Virus record (IMG/VR): IMGVR_UViG_3300032731_001386
Location: 1-38,940 of that record
Direction: 5' to 3' (one strand)
DNA length: 38,940 nt
Source of the DNA: a virus
Shown here: positions 1 to 6,259 of the stretch, in pieces
How the letters are laid out: the number at the start of each line of letters is the position of its first letter
How positions within the stretch are numbered: position 1 is the first letter of the stretch
Notes under the pieces: model-generated
Databases searched by the model: none
The model's input: only the letters and a program-made list of their open reading frames with translations
What the model was told of the DNA's origin: nothing
Position numbers and translations under genes: made by a program

Positions 1-19
1 CTGGCGCGCCTGTCCCCAT

Positions 20-79
20 CGTATAGCGCGGGCGGGCTGGGCCGTTAAGGGGGGGGGGGCCACCCCTACCTAACGGCCC
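20..79 (-). promoter_or_regulatory. Hairpin plus promoter unit 1 of 4
   Basis: A hairpin stem GGGCCGTTA (39-47) pairs with TAACGGCCC (71-79) around a G-run/C-rich loop. Reading the minus strand, the 3' arm of the hairpin supplies a -35-like TTAACG (43-48), followed after exactly 17 nt by TATACG (20-25). The promoter would drive a minus-strand gene whose start lies beyond the left edge, while the hairpin could end the gene at 111-269. The same arrangement recurs at 313-378, 630-695 and 918-1013. Confidence 0.6.
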
Positions 80-110
80 AAGGCCCCCCCGGGTAGGGGG
101 GCCGTCCGGA

Positions 111-269
111 TCAATACCGGCGATCGTCTTGCCAGCCGTCGATCAGGTACGCCTCTCGAGCGAACTCGAGCTCGCGTTGCTGGCGATCCGCCAGCGTCGC
201 GGGCCGGCGGCCGGCGTTATTACCTGCTACGGCCTGCGAGGGCAGGCGGGTGATGCGTGGCTCGGTCAT
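111..269 (-). CDS. Small cassette protein 1, 52 aa, unknown function
   Basis: An ATG at 269 opens a 52-codon frame (MTEPRITRLP...GWQDDRRY) ending in TGA at 111-113. It is charged and rich in Arg, with no membrane segment and no domain that I recognise. The leader just upstream, CAACCTGACCC before ATGAC, is nearly shared with the genes at 408-602 and 728-886 and contains no Shine-Dalgarno. The stop is followed by TGATCCGGACGGCC, exactly as after the gene at 728-886, and then by a hairpin. The repeated layout, rather than the protein itself, is the main argument that it is a gene. Confidence 0.55.
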   Translation of the reverse strand: MTEPRITRLPSQAVAGNNAGRRPATLADRQQRELEFAREAYLIDGWQDDRRY

Positions 270-312
270 GGGTCAGGTTGATTGTGCGGACACCTCCGGC
301 CCGCGTCTCTCT

Positions 313-378
313 ATCATAGCAAGGCCTGGCTGGGCCGTTAAGTGGGGGGGGGGCCGGGCCGCAGGCCCGTAACGGACC
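313..378 (-). promoter_or_regulatory. Hairpin plus promoter unit 2 of 4
   Basis: GGGCCGTTA (332-340) pairs with TAACGGACC (370-378), with one mismatch, around an inner GGGCC/GGCCC hairpin. On the minus strand TTAACG (336-341) and TATGAT (313-318) are 17 nt apart, a good sigma70-type promoter for the gene at 111-269. The hairpin lies just after the stop of the gene at 408-602. Confidence 0.65.
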
Positions 379-407
379 AGGCGGGGGCCGAAGCCCCCCC
401 CAGCGGG

Positions 408-602
408 TCACTGGTACGTACGTACCATCGCCAGTACGTCTGTATTGCCAAGCTGCTCGGCGTAGGCTTTGGGTCTGGCGTACTCCGGGAATAGGCGGGA
501 GACCAGCTCCAGCCGCCGGATCGCGGCCGACTCGGTCAGGCCGGCGCCGAACTGGCGGTGGCCGCCGTCGAAACCGCGCCACTGGGCGATCAGGTAGGTC
601 AT
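408..602 (-). CDS. Small cassette protein 2, 64 aa, unknown function
   Basis: The frame starts at ATG 602 (MTYLIAQWRGFDGGHRQF...) and encodes 64 residues, mixed charged and aliphatic, with no recognisable domain. It sits in the second hairpin-promoter cassette, with the same CAACCCGACCC leader before ATGAC as its neighbours and a TATAAT box about 28 nt upstream. Its sequence is not obviously related to the other cassette proteins, so the units share control elements rather than coding sequence. No function can be inferred. Confidence 0.6.
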   Translation of the reverse strand: MTYLIAQWRGFDGGHRQFGAGLTESAAIRRLELVSRLFPEYARPKAYAEQLGNTDVLAMVRTYQ

Positions 603-629
603 GGGTCGGGTTGTGTGTGGTACCTATAA

Positions 630-695
630 ATTATAGCGCAAGGCCTGGCTGGGCCGTTAACTGGGAGGGGGGTCCACCACCTTACCTAACGGCCC
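630..695 (-). promoter_or_regulatory. Hairpin plus promoter unit 3 of 4
   Basis: GGGCCGTTA (651-659) pairs perfectly with TAACGGCCC (687-695). A perfect TATAAT lies at 630-635 on the minus strand. The TTAACG -35-like element (655-660) is 19 nt away, 2 nt longer than in the other three units. It would drive the gene at 408-602. Confidence 0.65.
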
Positions 696-727
696 AAAGG
701 CCCCCGTGGGGGGCCCGGCCGTCCGGA

Positions 728-886
728 TCAGATCGCGTCTATGGCCATGCGCTGGGCAGTGAACTCGGTGGACACGAGGTCATGGAATCGGGGCATATCC
801 CAATGCGACCAGTGACCATGGAGGCCTTCGGCCATGCGGCGCTCCCTGGCGCAGCGCAGGATGTGGGCCCATTGTGTTTTTGTCAT
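728..886 (-). CDS. Small cassette protein 3, 52 aa, unknown function
   Basis: ATG at 886 opens 52 codons (MTKTQWAHILRCARERRMAE...) ending in TGA at 728-730. Trp, His and Arg are frequent, giving a basic helical protein with no known motif. The leader CAACCCGATCCG and the post-stop TGATCCGGACGGCC match those of the other cassettes, which supports a real transcription unit. Nothing points to a specific function; many such small, separately transcribed phage genes are early host-takeover or defence-related genes, but that is only analogy. Confidence 0.55.
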   Translation of the reverse strand: MTKTQWAHILRCARERRMAEGLHGHWSHWDMPRFHDLVSTEFTAQRMAIDAI

Positions 887-917
887 CGGATCGGGTTGTG
901 TGGTTGTCTACTCTTAT

Positions 918-1013
918 AGTATAGCGGATGGCGGCTGGGCCGTTAGGTGGGGGGGTCCCGGGCGGCTGGGCCGTTAGGTGGGGGGGTCCCGGGCCGCAGG
1001 CCCGTAACGGCCC
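918..1013 (-). promoter_or_regulatory. Hairpin plus promoter unit 4 of 4, with tandem 31-bp duplication
   Basis: The GGGCCGTTA arm occurs twice (937-945 and 968-976), in two exact 31-bp tandem units starting at 932 and 963. A single TAACGGCCC arm (1005-1013) can pair with either copy. On the minus strand CTAACG (941-946) and TATACT (918-923) are 17 nt apart and would drive the gene at 728-886. Confidence 0.65.
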
Positions 1014-1026
1014 AAAGGTCCGACCC

Positions 1027-1043
1027 ACCACCCCTGGGGTGGT
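1027..1043. terminator. Perfect palindrome, possible terminator
   Basis: ACCACCCC, one T, then GGGGTGGT forms an 8-bp self-complementary arm pair between the last cassette and the ribbon-helix-helix gene. It could end transcription from either side. There is no clear U-tract. Confidence 0.35.
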
Positions 1044-1131
1044 CTTATTATCAGGACCCACCCCCTGTATATGGGACCCGCCTGACCCCGCTGATCCGCC
1101 AGCCAAAAACCCCAACTACTGCAGTAATCCG

Positions 1132-1140
1132 GTTGAAAGC
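1132..1140 (+). promoter_or_regulatory. GTTGAAAGC motif upstream of RHH gene
   Basis: Exact GTTGAAAGC, ending 22 nt before the ATG at 1163. It is one of about a dozen sense-oriented copies in the window. Confidence 0.5.
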
Positions 1141-1162
1141 CACATATACCGACCCACCTGCC

Positions 1163-1324
1163 ATGGCACGCTCAAAATCAAAGAACAAAACCCTCGCGGT
1201 AGGTGATACGGCCCACGCCGGCATCGCCGCGCTACAGGAACGCCTCGGGCTCAAAAATCACGACGAGACGATACGATATCTGTTGGACTATTACTGCAGT
1301 AGTGAACTCACCCGAGCCACCTGA
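1163..1324 (+). CDS. Ribbon-helix-helix DNA-binding protein, 53 aa
   Basis: Starting at ATG 1163 the product is 53 residues. A basic N-terminus (ARSKSKNK) is followed by a short beta segment (TLAVGD) and two helices (AGIAALQERLGL, then HDETIRYLLDYY), the usual ribbon-helix-helix order. Such proteins bind operators as dimers and often act as repressors or antitoxins. The frame stays open far upstream through repeat sequence, but the ATG at 1163 fits both the domain and the GTTGAAAGC motif 22 nt before it. The last 34 nt overlap the convergent small gene at 1291-1429. No toxin partner is evident. It may regulate nearby phage promoters. Confidence 0.65.
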   Translation: MARSKSKNKTLAVGDTAHAGIAALQERLGLKNHDETIRYLLDYYCSSELTRAT

Positions 1325-1429
1325 GCCGGAACCGAGACCAGGAAATCTTGAGCCCGATGATATATATCATACACCCCCGTATCGTCATTGAAGGGGTACA
1401 CCAGCTCCTCAGGCCCCGTAGTCCTTCAT
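1291..1429 (-). pseudogene. Small frame-disrupted gene after an ATGA overlap
   Basis: An ATG at 1427-1429 overlaps the upstream stop (ATGA), the coupling used by most genes here, but its frame stops after six codons. Skipping one base in the C-run at 1414-1417 (GGGG on the coding strand) gives a coherent 45-residue product (MKDYG then PEELVYPFNDDTGVYDIYH...) that ends at TAA 1291-1293. I infer a single-base indel, either a sequencing error in a homopolymer or a true mutation. A GTG start further in is an alternative. Function is unknown. Confidence 0.4.
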
Positions 1430-1625
1430 CGGAAAGTCCCCAACATGCCCAGCCACAGCACGACATCGTCTGGGTCGGCTTCACGGGGGAAAGTCGCCAG
1501 CACCGTTCGAGGGTTGCCCCGATCCGGTCCGCCGCCTCATTCACAGACCAGACTGTGTTCGAGCGGTAACAGATCTCAACGATCCGGGCCATGTCGGGGT
1601 CGAGAGGGGGGTGGGGCAACATCAT
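1426..1625 (-). pseudogene. Small gene with an apparent 1-base frameshift
   Basis: ATG 1625 overlaps the stop of the previous gene (ATGA). The first ~41 residues read well (MARIVEICYRSN, then VNEAADRIGATLER), after which the frame turns into Cys/Trp-rich, unlikely sequence. The -1 frame at about 1502-1505 continues sensibly (VLATFPREADPDDVVLWLG, then MLGTFR) and ends in TGA at 1426-1428, forming an ATGA overlap with the next gene. One extra G would restore a ~65-residue protein. This and the break just downstream suggest homopolymer indels or decay. Function is unknown. Confidence 0.45.
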
Positions 1626-1846
1626 GGTGAGAAGGTGTCCAGCAGGTCGATCGCCGACCGGAGTTCAGACACCCACGGCCCCGGTTCACCTGCCTCGAAC
1701 CTGTCACAAGAATACACAACACCGTGGGCCCGGTGGACGAAAAAGAACCTGCAGGACAGTGCGTCGTAATCCCACTCGAGACCCAACTCCATTGCAACTT
1801 TCCCGGCTAGCGGGAGTCGGCTATTCAGACACATGTATCCGGTCAT
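1622..1846 (-). CDS. Hypothetical protein, 74 aa, coupled to thyX
   Basis: Its ATG (1844-1846) overlaps the thyX stop as ATGA, and its own stop overlaps the next ATG in the same way, so it is translated as part of the thyX operon. The 74 residues (MTGYMCLNSRLPLAGKVAME...) look globular, with an aromatic/Cys-containing middle (CRFFFVHRAHGVVYSC), and show no domain that I recognise. Its position right after thyX may suggest nucleotide metabolism, but that is only association. Confidence 0.6.
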   Translation of the reverse strand: MTGYMCLNSRLPLAGKVAMELGLEWDYDALSCRFFFVHRAHGVVYSCDRFEAGEPGPWVSELRSAIDLLDTFSP

Positions 1847-2574
1847 GGTGCCAATCTTGCCCGGTGGAGGCGGTTCGTCTCATACCAACCCGCGATCTCC
1901 GGCACCCACCCAGTGACATGGGGCCACACCATGTCGCACAGGGCCTGGATTTCCGGCTGCGCGTCACGCTTACTGCGAAGGTCAAGAAAGTGGAGTGCGG
2001 AGCGAAGGCTAAAGCTCACTACGAAGTGTTGGCGAAGATCGAAGGGGAGGATGCCGCGAGCGTGTTCCTCGGCATACCCCGCCAAGATGAGTTCTTCGTA
2101 GCGAAGAGCTGCCTGGCTGCAAAGGAGCAAATCCTTTCCCCTTTGGTGTTCGGTGTACAGATATTTCTTTCCTTTTCGGTCGCTATAACTCCCTGCCGGT
2201 CTCAGATAGAACACCTCTTCTGGGGATATTTCACCACGGGCGGCTTTGCATACTCTTTCGCCGGTATACCGACCACTCTGTACATCGAATGAAATCCCGA
2301 CCCGGTGGGTGCGGGCCTGCTGCATTACCGAGTGGGGGAACCAGCCCGCGTTAAGCACGATCGATACGTGTTCGGTGGGGCCGTAGTGACCCCGCTCGCC
2401 GGCCAGCAGCCGCTTGACACACAGTTCCCCCGCTCGTGTTTCATCGGGCCACGAACTCCGCTCGTCGACAACAAACCCCTCGCTGTAGTCCTGGTGCATG
2501 GCGGCATAGATGACTTGTTGCGGGGTGGGGGTGGCGGCAATCAGCTCGACGCGGAAGTAAGGGTCGGGGATCAT
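1843..2574 (-). CDS. thyX: Flavin-dependent thymidylate synthase ThyX
   Basis: ThyX makes dTMP from dUMP using methylene-tetrahydrofolate, FAD and NADPH. The signature region QQARTHRVGISFDVQSGRY (about residues 84-102) carries the ThyX motif in its RTHR form, with the spaced Ser; my recollection is that cyanobacterial ThyX proteins also read RTHR. Downstream, LRYEELILAG...ILP and QHFVVSFSLRSALHFLDLR match the family's C-terminal helices. I start at ATG 2574 (MIPDPYF), giving 243 aa, about the normal size; the longer frame to 2631 would run through a perfect hairpin. It heads a coupled chain of small genes and would help a phage keep up dTMP supply. Confidence 0.93.
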   Translation of the reverse strand: MIPDPYFRVELIAATPTPQQVIYAAMHQDYSEGFVVDERSSWPDETRAGELCVKRLLAGERGHYGPTEHVSIVLNAGWFPHSVMQQARTHRVGISFDVQSGRYTGERVCKAARGEISPEEVFYLRPAGSYSDRKGKKYLYTEHQRGKDLLLCSQAALRYEELILAGYAEEHARGILPFDLRQHFVVSFSLRSALHFLDLRSKRDAQPEIQALCDMVWPHVTGWVPEIAGWYETNRLHRARLAP

Positions 2575-2593
2575 GGTGGGGGTTACAATGGTG

Positions 2594-2616
2594 AAAGATG
2601 CAAAAAGTGCATCTTT
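2594..2616. promoter_or_regulatory. 9-bp perfect hairpin in the thyX leader
   Basis: AAAGATGCA (2594-2602) pairs with TGCATCTTT (2608-2616) around AAAAG. It lies 20-42 nt upstream of the chosen thyX start and may act as an operator, RNA control element or terminator for the upstream gene. Confidence 0.5.
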
Positions 2617-2638
2617 GGCCGTGAGGGACAACGGGAAA

Positions 2639-2659
2639 GGTATACAAAAAACGTATACC
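2639..2659 (-). terminator. 7-bp hairpin after the gene at 2677-3102
   Basis: GGTATAC (2639-2645) pairs with GTATACC (2653-2659). On the minus strand the loop is GTTTTTT. It follows the stop at 2677 and precedes thyX, so it may end or process the upstream transcript. Confidence 0.45.
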
Positions 2660-2676
2660 TCACCCCCCGGGTCGAT

Positions 2677-3102
2677 TTAAGTTTCTCCAGCACTCCCGAA
2701 CGTCAACTCGACCATCGCTCCGGTCCAGGACTTTAGAGTAGCCGGCCGCAGCCCGCACACCACCCCCGTATCGGTACACACCGCCCCGGACTCGTCGACA
2801 AACACCCCATGCAGGCACAGACCGTCACCCGCCAACTCCACCGACCCGATGTACGTTTGGAAGTCCGGATCGATGTGTACCTGGTCTCCGGTATACGGAT
2901 CGTGGATGGAGTGTAGCGTGGTGTTCTCGGCCACATACAGTGCGCCGGACGGTTTGTCGGCCACGACCACCCGATCCAGGGGGATCTTGCGTTCCCGCAA
3001 CAACCTAAGGATGTCGGCTTGCCGACCGGTCCGGACCACGACTACGTCCAGGCTGGGGCGGGGTTTATCCTCCTCAGCATTAAACACTATGACGCGGCCC
3101 AT
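2677..3102 (-). CDS. Hypothetical protein, 141 aa
   Basis: ATG 3102 starts MGRVIVFNAEEDKPRP..., overlapping the end of the upstream gene by 16 nt. The N-terminal half has alternating hydrophobic strands and helices (SLDVVVVRTGRQADILRLL, then RVVVADKPSGALYVAEN) like a small alpha/beta fold. The C-terminal half is beta-rich (LCLHGVFVDESGAVCTDTGV). No catalytic motif is clear. It is the last gene before the hairpin at 2639-2659. A longer frame reaches 3327 but only by overlapping the neighbour heavily. Confidence 0.6.
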   Translation of the reverse strand: MGRVIVFNAEEDKPRPSLDVVVVRTGRQADILRLLRERKIPLDRVVVADKPSGALYVAENTTLHSIHDPYTGDQVHIDPDFQTYIGSVELAGDGLCLHGVFVDESGAVCTDTGVVCGLRPATLKSWTGAMVELTFGSAGET

Positions 3103-3419
3103 ATCGACTCCATTAGTAGTTGTGGTCGGGTGACCGGCTCGAGACGGACCGGCTCGGTACCATAGTACCAGATGCGGTCGGTGAGGTAGGGGATATATAG
3201 GGCCTCCCCCGACATATGGATCCGGTACACGTGCCAGTTGTTCCCTACCCACAACGTACCGTCTCGGCATGTATACATGGTTATGCGGTTTACCGAACGG
3301 ATCTGGTGGTAGTAGAGGCTTGGGCATACAACCCTATGCGGACGCGTCCACCACCGCAGGGGGAGATGGATGTGGCCGCAGGGGGAGGGGCGGATGTTGG
3401 TGGCCGTCAGGAGACTCAT
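3087..3419 (-). CDS. Hypothetical protein, 110 aa, tandem paralog family member
   Basis: The protein has the pattern GHIHLPLRWW ... MYTCRDGTLWVGNNWHVYRIHM, which matches GHLHL ... FCTPEGVYYVDGNRNVWKT in the product of 4325-4633. It therefore belongs to a small family of diverged, adjacent paralogs. Predicted content is mostly beta with many aromatics. There is no signal peptide or known domain. The start at ATG 3419 follows a gap holding a 32-bp repeat also present before the gene at 3841-4260. Confidence 0.55.
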   Translation of the reverse strand: MSLLTATNIRPSPCGHIHLPLRWWTRPHRVVCPSLYYHQIRSVNRITMYTCRDGTLWVGNNWHVYRIHMSGEALYIPYLTDRIWYYGTEPVRLEPVTRPQLLMESIWAAS

Positions 3420-3431
3420 GGCGCAGGTGTG

Positions 3432-3463
3432 TTTAGGTGAAAGCTAGATGGGTGTGCCGATAA
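3432..3463 (-). repeat. 32-bp intergenic direct repeat, copy 1
   Basis: The 32 bp beginning TTTAGGTGAAAGCTAGATGG are identical to 4261-4292. On the gene strand the repeat sits just before the start at 3419 and contains GGTGAAAGC (3436-3444) in the opposite orientation to the genes. It may be an operator or a duplicated leader. Confidence 0.7.
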
Positions 3464-3492
3464 TCGGAATAGGGGATACCAATAAGCTAGCT

Positions 3493-3834
3493 CTACAAAA
3501 ATATCGCCTCAAGACGTAGTTCTTCGTGACTTACCCGTTCGGCCCGGAGAGTGGATCGAGACACAGAGTCGTGCCACAACCTCGTATCGCTATTGAGGTA
3601 AAACCCCGTAGGGCTCCAGCCCTGACGAGGGACTATCCGCCAAATCGACTTACCGTCGTTCCATAAATGACCGTGGGAGATTACGTACAGCCCGCTGTAC
3701 CGTATTGTCGTATCGAGTATGGTGGATCTGGGGTTACGAGCTCTGGGGTCAAGATACCAGGAGTGTGGCAGGTACAGGTAGGATTCGTTACCTATCCACC
3801 GTGTGTTGTTCGTGCAGTATACGGGGGTGTTCAT
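3493..3834 (-). CDS. Hypothetical protein, 113 aa, tandem paralog family member
   Basis: From ATG 3834 the product is 113 residues, with NESYLYLPHSWYLDPRA followed by GHLWNDGKSIWRI, which fits the family pattern (a histidine/aromatic strand, then a D/N-G turn and a W-R/K strand). It follows the stop of the gene at 3841 by 6 nt and is probably co-transcribed with it. Aromatic-rich and beta-rich, no membrane segment. Function is unknown. Confidence 0.55.
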   Translation of the reverse strand: MNTPVYCTNNTRWIGNESYLYLPHSWYLDPRARNPRSTILDTTIRYSGLYVISHGHLWNDGKSIWRIVPRQGWSPTGFYLNSDTRLWHDSVSRSTLRAERVSHEELRLEAIFL

Positions 3835-3840
3835 GGAGTG

Positions 3841-4260
3841 TTAAAGCACAGATCGAGCTCGAGTTCGGTCCCGGAGATGCGTTTCCAGCGGAGTGGCCGG
3901 GACTCCCCCCCCTACACCGATGTGGAGACGGGTTCGACCTGATGCGTCCGGCTCGTAGGTGAGGAAGAACCGGCGGGTGTGAGGCAGACATCCCAGGACC
4001 ACCCTGGACTCACAGCCGGACGTAAGGCCGGTCCAGACCCGATCCCCCCGTTTCCGGTAGATGGCCGGGATACCCCACCGATTAGTCTCCTGGTCCCCGT
4101 AACACGTGTTTGGTAGGTTTTCCGGCAGACTTATCGCCCTATGGATCTGTCCGGCTCGTATCAGGTACAGGGACCGTAGGTATTTTCCCTTATCCGGGGG
4201 AGCGTAAAAGCCGGTGTAGGGGAGAGGGGGCGACGTGCAGAACCAATAGACGCGAGACAT
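3841..4260 (-). CDS. Hypothetical protein, 139 aa, possible paralog family member
   Basis: ATG 4260 begins MSRVYWFCTSPPLPYTGFYA. The protein is Arg- and Pro-rich, with GIPAIYRKRGDRVWTGL resembling the turn-and-Trp segment of the neighbouring paralogs, but the relation is weaker than for the other four. It starts a two-gene unit with 3493-3834. Its leader is the second copy of the 32-bp repeat, ending right at the start codon. Function is unknown. Confidence 0.5.
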   Translation of the reverse strand: MSRVYWFCTSPPLPYTGFYAPPDKGKYLRSLYLIRAGQIHRAISLPENLPNTCYGDQETNRWGIPAIYRKRGDRVWTGLTSGCESRVVLGCLPHTRRFFLTYEPDASGRTRLHIGVGGGVPATPLETHLRDRTRARSVL

Positions 4261-4292
4261 TTTAGGTGAAAGCTAGATGGGTGTGCCGATAA
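4261..4292 (-). repeat. 32-bp intergenic direct repeat, copy 2
   Basis: Identical to 3432-3463 and placed immediately upstream of the start at 4260. It contains GGTGAAAGC at 4265-4273 in the opposite orientation to the gene. Confidence 0.7.
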
Positions 4293-4324
4293 CCGGATAA
4301 GGAGTATAGCAGTAGGACCCCCCC

Positions 4325-4633
4325 CTACCCGAACAACCGCTCCAGCTTGTGGAGTTTGCGAAAATTAACGATCCGGCTCTTTTCCATGCATACCGGGCTG
4401 AATACAACATCGCCGATGTTGGCTATGTCTGTTTTCCAGACATTACGGTTACCGTCCACGTAGTAAACACCCTCGGGGGTGCAGAAGAAGGTCATGCGAC
4501 TTCTAAACTCCATACGGAGGACATATTCGGATACGCTGTTACTTTCATATAGCGTAGGACGGAGTGAGTATCTCCCCAAATGGAGGTGACCATGGCGCTT
4601 GGTCACTGATGCCGGCTTGGTGGTAGTGGTCAT
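4325..4633 (-). CDS. Hypothetical protein, 102 aa, tandem paralog
   Basis: It overlaps the upstream stop as ATGA (ATG 4631-4633). It is clearly paralogous to the product of 4630-4950: both share KPASV/QPASV near the N-terminus, GH(L/I), a (V/Y)YYV(D/N)G turn, and an end reading FRKLHKLE(R/W)LFG. The segment FFCTPEGVYYVDGNRNVWKT looks like a beta hairpin. No domain is recognised. Tandem duplication followed by divergence is visible. Confidence 0.65.
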   Translation of the reverse strand: MTTTTKPASVTKRHGHLHLGRYSLRPTLYESNSVSEYVLRMEFRSRMTFFCTPEGVYYVDGNRNVWKTDIANIGDVVFSPVCMEKSRIVNFRKLHKLERLFG

Positions 4634-4950
4634 CCGAACAACCACTCCAGCTTGTGGAGCTTGCGGAATAGTACGGGGGTGTTGTCAGCAAACCTGCCGA
4701 CCGGATCGAAATACACCCCATCACTACCAAACGGGATATCAGTCTCGTATACCTCCCTCCTCCCATTGACGTAGTAAACGACTGGTGGTACGTAGAAAAA
4801 ATCCCTCGCTACGCAGTTCTTGACTACTGCGCGATGTACCGAAGACGATACGTGGCCCAGATACATCCGCCCGGTGTCTGGGACGACACTGTTCCACCCC
4901 ACCCGTATGTGCCCGGGCTTCCTATCCACCGATGCGGGTTGCCAGGTCAT
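4630..4950 (-). CDS. Hypothetical protein, 106 aa, tandem paralog
   Basis: ATG 4948-4950 overlaps the AAA+ stop (ATGA), so the start MTWQPASVDRKPGHIRVG is well supported. It ends FRKLHKLEWLFG, almost the same as the next gene. The middle (FFYVPPVVYYVNGRREVYET) aligns with the paralog at 4325-4633. Coupling to the ATPase suggests it may be a partner or a substrate of that ATPase, but this is inference from order only. Confidence 0.65.
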   Translation of the reverse strand: MTWQPASVDRKPGHIRVGWNSVVPDTGRMYLGHVSSSVHRAVVKNCVARDFFYVPPVVYYVNGRREVYETDIPFGSDGVYFDPVGRFADNTPVLFRKLHKLEWLFG

Positions 4951-5918
4951 ACGAACCCCACAGTGGGTTTGGTCACCCCCCCACCCTCCCCGAGCAGTTC
5001 GGCCAGTGATACGGGCGCGGTGCCGGCGTAGTCGGAGCGTATGGCGCGGGCCCGGTCCGGCTCGAGGCGCCCAAACTTCATAACATCGAAACACCGGCCC
5101 GGCCGCAACAACGCATCGTCGATGTCCCGCACCGAGGGCAGGTTGGTGCTGAAGATGATTTTCTTACCGGTCGTGCTCATCAGGCCGTCGCCTAGGTTGA
5201 GAAACCGGTGCATGATGGTGTTGCCGCTCTTTGAACGGGAGGACAGGAAGCTATCGGCATCCTCCAGGACCATGAATGTCTCCTCGCCGGACATGAAATC
5301 GGCGAAGATCTCGTCGGACTCGAGGATGGATGTGTCGTAGGAGACAATGGCTCCGCCACCCGTGTGGTGCAGGAGTCCGCGGATGAAGGAAGTTTTGCCG
5401 GTACCGGGCGGACCGATCAGCACCAGGACGTTCGATCCGGATGCCATGAACCGGTCGTAGTAGTCGGTGAGTGGTTCGCCCGCTAGGGCGGGGTAGAACT
5501 CCGTCCGGGGGAGATTGTCGGTCCGGATTGGTAGTTTGATGCTGTCGCAGTTCGCCTTGTACACCCACTTGACACGGACCGGGACCGGATCGAATCGCGA
5601 CGTGATGGTGCGGGTGGCTTCATCGACGGCGTCTTGCCTCCCCATGATGTCGATTTCCGCAACCCGGTCCGTGTACTCGGCCATCACCAGCACCGATTGG
5701 TCCGGGCTCTCGATGGCCAGTTTGCGACCGGATCGGTAGCTGGGGAGGCCGAATAGGGGTATGAGGTCGGCGATATCCTTACACATCACCGCGATAGTGG
5801 TTTCGGTGAGGGTCTCTGAGCTTTCTACATACCGGAGCTGGAAGCGTCGCTCGAGATATTCGGAGAGGCCGTATACGGATTCGGATAGTAGGAGGGTGCG
5901 AGGCGTGTTGTCCGTCAT
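4947..5918 (-). CDS. AAA+ ATPase, BCS1/Cdc48-like core
   Basis: The start MTDNTPRTLLL at ATG 5918 gives 323 aa. A ~150-residue N-terminal domain of unknown fold precedes one AAA+ module: Walker A GPPGTGKT (169-176), Walker B FMVLEDAD (215-222), sensor-1 STN (257-259), and LLRPGR with the arginine finger (270-275). Walker B ends E-D rather than D-E, as in some BCS1-type ATPases. Such proteins remodel or unfold partners as rings. A truncated VWA-like gene lies upstream in the same direction, recalling ATPase/VWA pairs, and a coupled family of small paralogs follows. Confidence 0.85.
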   Translation of the reverse strand: MTDNTPRTLLLSESVYGLSEYLERRFQLRYVESSETLTETTIAVMCKDIADLIPLFGLPSYRSGRKLAIESPDQSVLVMAEYTDRVAEIDIMGRQDAVDEATRTITSRFDPVPVRVKWVYKANCDSIKLPIRTDNLPRTEFYPALAGEPLTDYYDRFMASGSNVLVLIGPPGTGKTSFIRGLLHHTGGGAIVSYDTSILESDEIFADFMSGEETFMVLEDADSFLSSRSKSGNTIMHRFLNLGDGLMSTTGKKIIFSTNLPSVRDIDDALLRPGRCFDVMKFGRLEPDRARAIRSDYAGTAPVSLAELLGEGGGVTKPTVGFV

Positions 5919-6259
5919 GGGATAAGGGGTCCGTATGGGGCGGTAATTGAGCATGGGGGGGGGTGGGGGTGGGTGGGATTTCCAGGCCCGCCCCACCCGC
6001 TGGCTAGGAGGGCTGAGCGGTGAGGGGCTGCGGTAGGGGACAGCATGGGCGCTATGGGGGATGGGCCTACCGGGGGGTCTAGCCCTCGCCCGGGGGTGGG
6101 GGCTAGCCCACCCACCGGCATCGCCCAGGGGACCTCCAGGTGGGGGGGGGGCTAACTCACCCGGACAGACGCCAAGGCACCGGGGGGGGGCCTAGCCCGG
6201 GTGGTGGGATAGCCCATCCGGTACAGCCGCCAAGGCACCTCCGGTGCGCCAGGGCTGTC
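5919..6259. other. G-run-rich intergenic stretch
   Basis: No convincing gene. Many runs of 6-10 G or C are present. A loosely repeated block of about 55 bp containing CGCCAAGGCACC occurs near 6155-6185 and again near 6215-6245. It separates the AAA+ gene from the VWA remnant and could hold terminators or G-quadruplex-prone sequence. Confidence 0.5.

Noticed and set aside
1591-2292. Plus-strand 233-codon open frame
   Set aside because: Antisense to thyX, whose catalytic motif is clear.
4947-5996. Longer AAA+ start at 5996
   Set aside because: The extra 26 residues are a Pro-rich run from a G/C homopolymer; ATG 5918 is more natural.
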